A DNA stretch of 6,216 nucleotides from a bacterium (lineage in GTDB: Bacteria > Spirochaetota > Spirochaetia > JABEVK01), in the NCBI GenBank assembly GCA_021782055.1, contig JAJXVP010000168.1, forward strand, positions 1 through 6,216, written 5' to 3'. Every line of letters starts with the position of its first letter. The first letter of the stretch is position 1. Shown in pieces: positions 1 to 6,185 of this stretch. The translations under genes and the position numbers were made by a program. The notes beneath the pieces were generated by a model that saw only the letters and a program-made list of their open reading frames with translations, did not search any database and was not told the DNA's origin.

Positions 1-1278
1 TGCGTCTGTTGAGGAAATTTGGTAGGTGTAGACCCCATCCGGTTGAATGGCTCCATCAGCTCCCCGGCCATCCCACAAGTAGGTGGCATCGGCTTTTCCG
101 GGCCAGCTCAACGTTCTAATGATTTTACCTTGGGAGTTTTTCAAAGTCCCTGTCCAAAGTTCTTCTTGAGACGAGGTCTGCTGGAAGGTAACCACACGCC
201 GGGCATCGGCTGACCCTGGCGAAAAGACAGGTTGAGCAACGGTAACCGTAGCGGCAGGAGGCGTGTTGATGATTTGAAAGGGGGAGCTGACGGCCACTGG
301 TTGGTTGCCGTTAGCGTAGTTGAGGGTCAAAACTCCCTTGTAGGTTCCTTCTGGTAGTGCAGAACCGTTATCATTGCGACCGTCAAAGGTGATGGCAGAC
401 GGGACAGTCCCGGGACCTTGGAGCGTTCGCACAGTTTGTCCCTGGGGGTCTTGAACAGCGAGTGTCCAGTCCGTCATGCCGTCTGTGACTTGCGGTTGGG
501 GCTCAAAGACCAGAGTTTTAACACCGTTGCCCAGCGGGGCAAAAGCCGAACGGTCGAGGTTAAGCGAGGCTGGGGTCTGAATAGAATTGACGATTAGGTT
601 GTCGATGGGGATTCGGGTGCGATTTCCCGCTCGGTCAGCGCCGTCGAGGACATAGTGATAAACTCCGTCCGGTACTAAGGTGCCAGCGTCATTTTTACCA
701 TCCCATACGACTTGTTCGGGGCTGGAGTTTTTCCATTGAAAATGTCTCACAGGATGATTAGAGGCATCATAAAAAGTACCTGTCCAAAGGTCTTCAAGGC
801 TACCGGATTGGTTGATCACCAAGGTGTTGCGAGGTCCTAACGGGTTGAACTGCGTGTATTGCGGTGAGGCTGCTGCCTGGGGCGGGGTCAGAAGAACAAC
901 AACAGTTCCGGCATCGTAGGTCTTGCGGTTGTTGTTGTCATCCCAGGCCGTGATCGCCAACTTGTAGGTTCCCTCGGGTGCTACCTGTCCGGCGTCAGTC
1001 ATACCGTTCCATACTAGTGTAGGAGGTACGGTGACACCCTTCTGCATGTAAAAGACCCTTTTCCAGAAGCCATTCCAATTGGGTGCTGGTGGCGGAGTTT
1101 CTTTGTTTTGAATGGTGCGAATCACCTTTCCCGACGGATCGGTGACCGTCAGGGTGTACCCCATGACGTAGCGGTCATCGGTGATCGACACTGGGAGGTT
1201 CAGTTCGTCTTGGATACCGTCATTATTAGGAGAGATGTACCAGGTTTTTTTGTCGACTGTTACCACAGGCGGGGTGGT
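1..1278 (-). repeat. Four tandem FlgD-like Ig repeats, about 102-106 residues each, in the protein
   Basis: The conserved aromatic of each repeat falls at residues 401, 503, 609 and 713, giving steps of 102, 106 and 104. Repeats 2 and 4 share an LWTGT motif (residues 475-479 and 685-689) followed by a basic strand ending in W. Repeats 1 and 3 instead share a TL-(T/A)-V-x-DP-x-G-x-x-(V/I)RT motif. The order is therefore A-B-A-B. The DNA copies are diverged, so this is an old duplication at protein level, not a recent DNA repeat. The fourth copy runs to the window edge. Confidence 0.75.
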
Positions 1279-2211
1279 GTCTCTCGTTCCCAAGGGGGCA
1301 CGTATTCCCGCTCCAAACGCCCAACTGCCGCCGGGAAGGCCCACTGCCGCAGAATCTACATTCACCTCGTGGGCACTGCCAAAATTGGTGGCAAAATGAA
1401 AACTTAGGCCGACCGAAAGGGGAATAGAGGGAGCTATTCCGGACGTGATTTCGTGCACGTCGTAGGCCGTCCTCAGGTTAAGTGAAAGCAGATGTTGGAA
1501 TTCGATCGAGGTACCCAAATCCACATAGGCATCCTGAACCGCCGGAAAGCCGAGATCTGCTTGAACTTGCCAGTGCAGACCGTTTTGGTTGAAAAGTGTC
1601 CCAACAGCACCGAAGAGGGGGGTAAAAGGAGGGGGGACGGTTGAGTTTTGCTGAAGTAGATCACCTTTCCCCATGTCCAAGAGCGAGGCCCCCCAACTTA
1701 CTTCTGAAAAGGGGCCTACCTGGCCCAAATGTTGATACAGGCCAAGGCTCAAGCCAAGTCCCCAAGCCGATGTCCCCAAACTGGAATCCAGACCAAGGCC
1801 AAGACTGGTTCCGTCCCAAATTTCTTTTGACGCCGTCAAGGTGAGCCTTCCGGTTTGCCCAAGGTCAAAAGAGTTGTTTTTTAGGTTGATATAGCTGCCT
1901 GCCGCGCTAAAAACGGCCCATCGAGTGGGAATGTCTACCCCAAGGTTGATGGCATTCCCATAGTTCCCCTGAAAATCAGGAATACCAAAGTAATTCCCTT
2001 CCCAGGTCAGTTGCTGATTTTCGGCCGCCAAGGCGGGGTTATAGCGTTCAGCCAGAGGAGTGTCTGTACTGACCGCTTCGCCACCAGCAGCGGCTATTGC
2101 CGGTGAAGTTAACGAATTTAGAACCGTCTGAGCCATCGCCCAGGGCGTAGACAGGGCAAAGGCAAACGTAAAAAGTACGAGCTGCAAAGTGTGACTACGA
2201 TGTTTTTTCAT
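1..2211 (-). CDS. Secreted outer-membrane barrel-like protein with FlgD-type Ig repeats (3' end outside window)
   Basis: The frame is open from an ATG at 2211 to the window edge, so 737 residues are visible and the C-terminus is missing. Residues 1-27 form a signal peptide: basic KKHR, a hydrophobic stretch, then cleavage at AMA|QT. Residues about 50-310 contain an NPALAAENQ motif and many alternating Gly/aromatic strands (for example GLGLDSSLG and LGLSLGLYQHLG). This resembles the PorV/UPF0164-like barrels of spirochaetes and Bacteroidetes-type bacteria. From about residue 312 there are four Ig-like repeats, each with a W/F-(D/N)-G-x-x-D-x-G-x-x-x-P-(D/E)-G-x-Y signature of the FlgD Ig family, at residues 401-416, 503-518, 609-624 and 713-728. 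I infer an outer-membrane anchor displaying or holding an Ig stalk. No strong Shine-Dalgarno precedes the ATG (only a weak AGAG), but the signal peptide supports this start. The exact function is unknown; a secretion or gliding-type C-terminal domain may lie beyond the edge. Confidence 0.85.
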   Translation of the reverse strand, partial: MKKHRSHTLQLVLFTFAFALSTPWAMAQTVLNSLTSPAIAAAGGEAVSTDTPLAERYNPALAAENQQLTWEGNYFGIPDFQGNYGNAINLGVDIPTRWAVFSAAGSYINLKNNSFDLGQTGRLTLTASKEIWDGTSLGLGLDSSLGTSAWGLGLSLGLYQHLGQVGPFSEVSWGASLLDMGKGDLLQQNSTVPPPFTPLFGAVGTLFNQNGLHWQVQADLGFPAVQDAYVDLGTSIEFQHLLSLNLRTAYDVHEITSGIAPSIPLSVGLSFHFATNFGSAHEVNVDSAAVGLPGGSWAFGAGIRAPLGTRDTTPPVVTVDKKTWYISPNNDGIQDELNLPVSITDDRYVMGYTLTVTDPSGKVIRTIQNKETPPPAPNWNGFWKRVFYMQKGVTVPPTLVWNGMTDAGQVAPEGTYKLAITAWDDNNNRKTYDAGTVVVLLTPPQAAASPQYTQFNPLGPRNTLVINQSGSLEDLWTGTFYDASNHPVRHFQWKNSSPEQVVWDGKNDAGTLVPDGVYHYVLDGADRAGNRTRIPIDNLIVNSIQTPASLNLDRSAFAPLGNGVKTLVFEPQPQVTDGMTDWTLAVQDPQGQTVRTLQGPGTVPSAITFDGRNDNGSALPEGTYKGVLTLNYANGNQPVAVSSPFQIINTPPAATVTVAQPVFSPGSADARRVVTFQQTSSQEELWTGTLKNSQGKIIRTLSWPGKADATYLWDGRGADGAIQPDGVYTYQISSTDA

Positions 2212-2220
2212 AACTCTAGA

Positions 2221-2268
2221 CTGTAACCCCTTTGGAAGCAAAATGCTACAGAGAAGAAGGGGTTACAG
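2221..2268. repeat. Perfect 12-bp inverted repeat before the barrel-Ig gene
   Basis: The arms CTGTAACCCCTT (2221-2232) and AAGGGGTTACAG (2257-2268) match perfectly across 24 bases. A smaller AGCA/TGCT inverted repeat (2237-2240 and 2244-2247) lies in the loop. The near arm ends 9 bases upstream of the ATG at 2211. Neither side has a T-run, so it is not a standard intrinsic terminator. It could be an mRNA hairpin at the 3' end of the fabH message or in the leader of the barrel gene, or an operator: a weak -10 candidate sits between the arms. Confidence 0.75.
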
Positions 2269-2271
2269 CAA
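2243..2271 (-). promoter_or_regulatory. Weak candidate promoter for the barrel-Ig gene
   Basis: On the minus strand TTGCTG (2271-2266) is followed after 17 bases by TAGCAT (2248-2243). The -35 matches the sigma70 consensus at three of six bases and the -10 at four of six. The -10 lies inside the loop of the 12-bp inverted repeat, which is how an operator would be placed. The match alone is poor, so read-through from fabH is an equal alternative. Confidence 0.25.
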
Positions 2272-2314
2272 GATTAAGGATGGGTTTAGGGGGCTTTGCT
2301 TGGAGTGTTCATGC

Positions 2315-3367
2315 CTAGTTTTTTTGCCAACCCCCAACCACAGCAGGCTGCTGGACGAGGGCTTTTTGGCCTCCGGCATATTCCATACCCCAATTCAGAT
2401 AGACTGCACCGAGCGACAGTCCGCCCCCAAAGCCTACCAAGACAATCTTGTCCCCTTTGCGAAAGAGGTTTTTTGCATGAGCTTCGGCCAGAGTGATAGG
2501 CAAAGAAGCACCCGCAGTGTTGGCATACTTTTCAATGGTGGTATAGGTCTTTTCAAGAGGGATACCTAGGTCGTCGAGGCTATGACGAATGATATTGATG
2601 TTGGCTTGATGCACAATAATCCAGTCAATATCCGATAGTTGTAGTCCTGCGTCTTGAACAACCTGGCGAACACTCAAGGGACAAGCCTTCGTTGCGAAGT
2701 TCCATACTTCTCTGCCGTTCATCTCAAAACGGTGCATCTTTTGCGCCAGTGTCTCGGGCGACGCGGGGTGACGGGACCCGCCACCGAGGTAACGAATGGC
2801 CCCAGCTCCACGGCCATCATTCTTTAAAAAGGTCTTTTGAATGCCCAGCTCTCCGGCTTGTTGTCCAAGGACGACGGCCCCAGCGCCATCGCCAAAATAG
2901 ACGCAGGTCGTTCGATCGGTCCAATCGAGAATTCGGGAGTAAGTTTCGGCTCCTATGACCACGGCACGACGGTATTGAGGGTTGGCTTGCATCATGGCCG
3001 AGGCAACGGTCATCGCGTAGACAAAACCCGCACAGACCGCCGAGACGTCAAAAGCGGCAGAGTTAAGAGCACCCAACTTGCCCTGAACGATAGCGGCCGT
3101 TGCAGGTTGGATCATGTCGGGACTAGAGGTGGCTAAAATAATCAGATCAACTTCTTCAGGCTCTACACCAGCGTTAGCCAAGGCTTCTTGTGCTGCTTTT
3201 AAGGCCAAATCCGAGGTTGCTTCGTGGGGGCCCGCGATGCGGCGCTCACGGATTCCGACTTTGGTAAAAATCCATTCGTCGGAGGTATCCACCATGCCCT
3301 CAAGCTCCTTGTTGGTCAGGACCCTGGATGGGACATAATAACCTGTTCCGATGATTCCTATACCCAC
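2315..3367 (-). CDS. fabH: Beta-ketoacyl-ACP synthase III (FabH)
   Basis: FabH (KAS III) condenses an acyl-CoA, usually acetyl-CoA, with malonyl-ACP to start type II fatty-acid synthesis in the cytoplasm. The 350-residue product has the full thiolase-fold signature: DEWI at residues 30-33, the nucleophile Cys112 in DVSAVCAGF, His253 in IVHQANINII and Asn283 in YANTAGAS, with the glycine-rich VGFGGGLSLG at 311-320 near the C-terminus. These are the Cys-His-Asn catalytic triad in the expected order and spacing. The start is GTG (3367), supported by AAGGAGG six bases upstream. The core ends at about residue 326; 24 further residues form a tail not normal for FabH. It stands alone, without other fab genes, downstream of rmuC and with its own promoter candidate. 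A FabH-like synthase of another pathway is possible but the motifs are typical of FabH. Confidence 0.95.
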   Translation of the reverse strand: MGIGIIGTGYYVPSRVLTNKELEGMVDTSDEWIFTKVGIRERRIAGPHEATSDLALKAAQEALANAGVEPEEVDLIILATSSPDMIQPATAAIVQGKLGALNSAAFDVSAVCAGFVYAMTVASAMMQANPQYRRAVVIGAETYSRILDWTDRTTCVYFGDGAGAVVLGQQAGELGIQKTFLKNDGRGAGAIRYLGGGSRHPASPETLAQKMHRFEMNGREVWNFATKACPLSVRQVVQDAGLQLSDIDWIIVHQANINIIRHSLDDLGIPLEKTYTTIEKYANTAGASLPITLAEAHAKNLFRKGDKIVLVGFGGGLSLGAVYLNWGMEYAGGQKALVQQPAVVGGWQKN

Positions 3368-3537
3368 AAAGGGCCTCCTTGGATGTTCACAGTAAAAGTA
3401 AGGAATTCCTAGCCCTTCGCCAAGTCGGGTGTCGTGGAAGTCCCTGGGGACAAACCCAGTCGATTAGTATAAGCAAAATCCATGCCGATATCGGTTTTAG
3501 ATTCGTATTGCAACCTAAGTGTTTCTTGGAAAGAAAG
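3368..3537 (-). promoter_or_regulatory. Long untranslated leader of fabH with small palindromes
   Basis: If the promoter at 3538-3566 is used, about 165 bases of leader precede fabH. It contains a CTGGG/CCCAG hairpin (3444-3448 and 3455-3459, six-base loop), a perfect CCGATATCGG palindrome (3485-3494) and AGGAATTCCT (3401-3410). No riboswitch class that I know is recognisable and no credible gene lies here. Confidence 0.35.
3374..3380 (-). promoter_or_regulatory. Shine-Dalgarno of fabH fixing a GTG start
   Basis: AAGGAGG on the minus strand lies six bases before GTG at 3367. It is the strongest ribosome binding site in the window and settles the non-ATG start, which is immediately followed by the conserved GIGIIGTGYYVP N-terminus. 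Confidence 0.85.
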
Positions 3538-3566
3538 ATAGTACAATGCTGCTTAAACCTTGGCAA
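3538..3566 (-). promoter_or_regulatory. Candidate sigma70-type promoter for fabH
   Basis: On the minus strand TTGCCA (3566-3561) is followed after exactly 17 bases by TACTAT (3543-3538). The -35 matches the consensus at five of six bases and the -10 at four of six. It lies just downstream of the terminator-like hairpin after rmuC, which is where an independent fabH promoter would be expected. Confidence 0.5.
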
Positions 3567-3588
3567 GGCGATATCCCTTAAGATTAAG

Positions 3589-3615
3589 AAAAAAGCTGTC
3601 TGAAAAAATAGACAG
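3589..3615 (-). terminator. Probable intrinsic terminator after rmuC
   Basis: Read on the minus strand, CTGTCT (3615-3610) and AGACAG (3601-3596) form a 6-bp stem with an eight-base loop, followed by a C and six T. It starts 13 bases after the rmuC stop. The stem is short and only half GC, so termination may be partial. An upstream GACAG (3627-3623) could instead pair with the same CTGTC and block the terminator stem. Confidence 0.5.
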
Positions 3616-3628
3616 AAGAACGCTGTCG

Positions 3629-4552
3629 TCATGACAAGTCATTACCTTTTCCTAGATCGGTAAGTCGTCTTTCTAACTTTTCACTTCGGCGAGAAGCTTG
3701 GTCAAGAAAGGATGCGGCTGACTCAACACTTTTGCGGGCTTGCGAAAGGGTTTCAATAAATTTTTCAAATTCTGTCTTTACAGAGGCCAAAAAGCTCCAA
3801 ACCTCGGCTGATTTTTTGCTGACAGCCAGCGTTTGAAAGCCCATTTGCAGACTATTGAGAAAGGCTGTCAGGGTCGTCGGACCCGTTAAAACGATTTTGA
3901 GTTTTTGTTGGAGCTCCAAGAATAAGCCGGGGCGCCGTAAGGCTTCGGCATAGAGCGACTCGAAGGGAAGAAACATCAAGGCAAAATCTGTCGAGTGCGG
4001 CGGATCAAGATATTTTTTGGCAATATCCTGGGCATGGGTCCGCAAGCGGTTTTCAAAGGCTTTTCCGGCTGTTTCGGCAGCAACTTTGTCTCCCGCTTCG
4101 CCGGCTTCTATCAAACGGTCAAAGTCTTCTCGAGGAAATTTGGCGTCAACCGGTAAAAGGACGGCTCTGTCTTGACCAGGGAGCTTGACAGCAAACTCCA
4201 CCCTAAGCCCTGAGCCTGGACGAATCTCGCAGTTACGTTCCAGCTGGTCTGGAGCTAGGTACTCTGTTAAAAGACCTTCCAAGGCCGCCTCACCCAGAAT
4301 GCCCCGCGTTTTGACATTACTGAGTATCTTTTTGAGACCGCCAACGTCTTGTGCCAGAGCTTGCATAGCCGCAAGCCCTTTGTGAACCTCGGCTACATCC
4401 GCACTCAGGCGGTCTTTAAGGTCAGCGAGGTTTTTCCAGGTGCGATCCGCTTGTTCGGCCTGATCACGACGGGACTGAGTTAAAAAGTAGACCGTCAAAA
4501 CCGTACCGGCCGCGCTCCAAAGAATGGTAACAACGAGAAGAACTTCAACCAT
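3629..4552 (-). CDS. rmuC: RmuC family protein (DNA recombination / genome stability)
   Basis: RmuC proteins are predicted nuclease-related proteins; E. coli RmuC limits recombination at inverted repeats. The 307-residue product has an N-terminal membrane segment (residues 4-24), a charged helical, probably coiled-coil stretch (about 28-75), and then the RmuC core. Visible family motifs are NVKTRGILGEAALEGLL (79-95), LPVDAKFPREDFDRL (133-147), FALMFLPFESLYAEAL (190-205) and TGPTTLTAFLNSL (223-235). The C-terminus is again helical. It is shorter than E. coli RmuC (475 residues), mainly because the coiled coil is short. The ATG at 4552 overlaps the end of the upstream SUMF1-fold gene by 8 bases and has no Shine-Dalgarno of its own, so translational coupling is likely. 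Confidence 0.9.
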   Translation of the reverse strand: MVEVLLVVTILWSAAGTVLTVYFLTQSRRDQAEQADRTWKNLADLKDRLSADVAEVHKGLAAMQALAQDVGGLKKILSNVKTRGILGEAALEGLLTEYLAPDQLERNCEIRPGSGLRVEFAVKLPGQDRAVLLPVDAKFPREDFDRLIEAGEAGDKVAAETAGKAFENRLRTHAQDIAKKYLDPPHSTDFALMFLPFESLYAEALRRPGLFLELQQKLKIVLTGPTTLTAFLNSLQMGFQTLAVSKKSAEVWSFLASVKTEFEKFIETLSQARKSVESAASFLDQASRRSEKLERRLTDLGKGNDLS

Positions 4553-5426
4553 GTTTAGTGGTTGCGGCTGGTTTTGGTGAGGGCGTAGGGGAGGGCACGG
4601 ACGTAGGGGTTGGAAGGGGCGTCGTCACGGGTGCTGGCTGTAAAACCAACGAGCGAACCACGCGAAAACCCAGAACAGGGTCGTTATCATAAGGAAAGCT
4701 GTTACTGCGTAGAGCAACCCCAACCATGTAGGCCGGGCTCTTCCAACAGCCGCCCCTGAGAACCTTCAAAGAACCTTGAACAGGCCCTGAAGGGTCTTTT
4801 CCTCCACCGAGAGTCTCATCATACCAGTCCCAGCACCATTCATAGAGGTTGCCGCTGAGGTCATAGAGCCCCAAGCTGTTGGGTTTCTTTTGGGCAACCG
4901 GGTGTGTTGTCTGGGAACTATTGTCAGCATACCAAGCAACGTCGGCGGCAGTGTTGCTACCGGCAAAGATGGTCTTGTCTGGTTTGTTGCCACCCCGAGC
5001 GGCATACTCGTATTCGGCTTCGGTCGGCAGGCGATAGCCGTTCGCAAAACGATTCCAACTCACGGTACGCCCGTCAATCGTATAGGCTGGGGTTAAACCT
5101 TGGGTTTGGCTAAGGCGGTTGCAAAACTCAACAGCCGCATACCAATCGACACTGTCTACCGGGAGGTCTTTTCCCGTAAAATGGCTAGGGTTGTTGTCCA
5201 TGACCTTTTGATATTCATCTTGTGTTATCAAGGTTTTAGACATTTCAAAAGTTGAAATGGTCACCGCAATATGCCCCATCATAGCCATCTTACCACCGTC
5301 AACCTTGATCATGGTTAGAACGGGAGCCGGGGTGGCCGTGGGCGAGGCAACAACTTGCGCCTCTAGATGAGCAGATACGAGCATCCCCAGCAAAAAAAGG
5401 GCGGCTTGGATGGTTTTGATCAGCAT
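4545..5426 (-). CDS. Secreted SUMF1 / formylglycine-generating-enzyme-like protein
   Basis: The 293-residue product has a signal peptide (residues 1-23, LIKTIQAALFLLGMLVSA core, cleavage near LEA|Q), a Pro/Thr linker (28-36), then one SUMF1 (C-type-lectin-like) domain at about 38-260. Motifs are SVDWYAAVEFCNRLS (92-106), GYRLPTEAEYEYAARGG (130-146), LYDLSGNLYEWCWDWY (187-202), VLRGGCWKS (222-230) and GFRVVRS (253-259). A Pro/Thr/Ser-rich tail (264-290) follows. True formylglycine-generating enzymes have a Cys pair in the RGGS...C region; here only C227 is present at a different place, so sulfatase activation is unlikely and no sulfatase is nearby. A binding or structural role in the envelope is more probable. 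The start is the ATG at 5426, with AGAGGAG eight bases upstream. An upstream in-frame TTG at 5480 would add 18 polar residues before the signal peptide and was not chosen. Confidence 0.85.
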   Translation of the reverse strand: MLIKTIQAALFLLGMLVSAHLEAQVVASPTATPAPVLTMIKVDGGKMAMMGHIAVTISTFEMSKTLITQDEYQKVMDNNPSHFTGKDLPVDSVDWYAAVEFCNRLSQTQGLTPAYTIDGRTVSWNRFANGYRLPTEAEYEYAARGGNKPDKTIFAGSNTAADVAWYADNSSQTTHPVAQKKPNSLGLYDLSGNLYEWCWDWYDETLGGGKDPSGPVQGSLKVLRGGCWKSPAYMVGVALRSNSFPYDNDPVLGFRVVRSLVLQPAPVTTPLPTPTSVPSPTPSPKPAATTKHG

Positions 5427-5531
5427 GCTCGATACTCCTCTAGAATCTTTAGCTTGCGGCGGTCCGCCTTGGCTTGTCAAGCACTTGCCTCAAGGTCTTT
5501 TCAGAGACATTTTTGACCCTGGAGGTAAGCA
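5427..5531. promoter_or_regulatory. Divergent intergenic region with clustered palindromes
   Basis: This 105-base gap must hold the promoters of both the SUMF1-fold gene (leftward) and the hydrolase gene (rightward). It contains two perfect 11-base palindromes, GGCGGTCCGCC (5458-5468) and GCTTGTCAAGC (5472-5482), with centres 14 bases apart. A looser CTTG-CCT-CAAG follows at 5484-5494. A perfect TTGACA on the minus strand (5480-5475) lies in the second palindrome, but the nearest -10-like TAAAGA (5451-5446) is 23 bases away, too far for a normal promoter. I cannot assign either promoter firmly. Confidence 0.4.
5435..5441 (-). promoter_or_regulatory. Shine-Dalgarno deciding the SUMF1-fold gene start
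   Basis: AGAGGAG on the minus strand lies eight bases before the ATG at 5426 and places the signal peptide directly at the N-terminus. This rules out the longer TTG-initiated reading from 5480. Confidence 0.75.
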
Positions 5532-6125
5532 ATGAGCACAACGTCACCGTCTCAGCCCGATAGGTTTGTTATTGGCGGAAAACCCCTGGATTTGACACCC
5601 TTGGGACATTCGTCACTTCTTTGGAACTGGCAAGGCTTGATCATTCATATTGATCCTTGGAGTGCACAAGCCGACTATTCGAGCCTGCCCAAAGCAGATA
5701 TCATCCTGATCACCCACGAGCATCAAGATCATTTCGACCCGCCAACGATTCAGCTCCTCAAAAAGGCCTCTACCAAGATCATTGCCAACCCCGCAGTTTG
5801 TAATCTTTTAGGTGAAGGTACAGCGCTGAAAAATTCTGAAACAGTCACGCTCGAGGGTGTCGCAATCCACGCCGTACCTGCCTACAACACCACCCCAGGG
5901 CGCGAGCAATTTCACCCGCGTGGTCGAGATAATGGCTATATTCTTGACTTTGATGGTTGGAAGGTCCTCGTCGCGGGCGACACCGAGGACCACCAGGAAA
6001 TCCGTCAGTTAACCGGGGTAGAAGTAGCGTTCCTGCCCATGAATCAACCGTACACCATGACCCCCGAACAGGTAGCCAGTTTGACAAAAGGAGATATAGT
6101 CAATAGTTGTGGATGGAGTAGTTGA
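5532..6125 (+). pseudogene. MBL-fold metal-dependent hydrolase (UlaG-like), C-terminally truncated
   Basis: The first 184 or so residues belong to the metallo-beta-lactamase fold hydrolases of the UlaG-like group (COG2220). Metal-site motifs seen are GHSS (25-28), HEHQDH (62-67), FHPRG (127-131) and AGDTED (148-153), then PMNQPYTMTPEQVA (169-182). In the family this last motif is followed by a helix and a YPYHYG-type segment bearing the final metal-binding His, about 30-40 residues more. Here it is replaced by a tail (TKGDIVNSCGWSS) unlike the family, ending in TGA at 6123-6125. The missing His makes an active enzyme unlikely. The start ATG at 5532 has GGAGG six bases upstream. The substrate is unknown; family members include lactonases and many uncharacterised hydrolases. 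Confidence 0.8.
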
Positions 6126-6127
6126 AG

Positions 6128-6185
6128 GGTGGGTTCTCCGGTAAGGTTTTGTTACCACACAAAGCCCAAAACAAGGAGAACCACC
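6128..6185 (+). promoter_or_regulatory. Hairpin burying the ribosome binding site of the downstream frame
   Basis: GGTGGGTTCTCC (6128-6139) pairs with GGAGAACCACC (6175-6185) as 11 base pairs with one bulged G (6133). Above it GGTTTTGT (6145-6152) pairs with ACAAAGCC (6159-6166), eight pairs including one G-T. The right arm covers GGAG of the AAGGAG Shine-Dalgarno (6173-6178) and ends on the base before the TTG start. A transcript that enters from upstream would contain both arms and be poorly translated. Confidence 0.65.

Noticed and set aside
1108..1407. Plus-strand frames over the Ig-repeat region
   Set aside because: They are shadows of the minus-strand barrel-Ig gene, whose frame shows continuous domain motifs.
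2221..2268. The 12-bp inverted repeat as an intrinsic terminator of fabH
   Set aside because: The stem is strong but no T-run follows on the minus strand; the next bases are TCTAGAGTTATG.
2243..2569. Plus-strand frame of 108 residues over the end of fabH
   Set aside because: It lies antisense to the well-supported fabH and has no ribosome binding site or protein-like composition.
3387..3632. 81-residue minus-strand frame overlapping the rmuC stop by ATGA
   Set aside because: The stop-start overlap looks like coupling, but there is no Shine-Dalgarno, the product has no recognisable family features, and the terminator-like hairpin and fabH promoter lie inside it.
4650..4763. Possible diversity-generating retroelement variable region in the SUMF1-fold protein
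   Set aside because: C-type-lectin/SUMF1 folds are known targets in Treponema, but this stretch is not rich in Asn (AAC) codons at variable sites. No template repeat or reverse transcriptase is visible, and a long Pro/Thr tail follows it.
3629..5426. SUMF1-rmuC pair as a defence system
   Set aside because: Neither protein carries a recognised defence effector or sensor, and no further genes of such a system are present. RmuC is a widespread housekeeping protein.
5427..5480. N-terminal extension of the SUMF1-fold protein from a TTG at 5480
   Set aside because: It would place 18 polar residues ahead of an obvious signal peptide, whereas the ATG at 5426 has a good Shine-Dalgarno.
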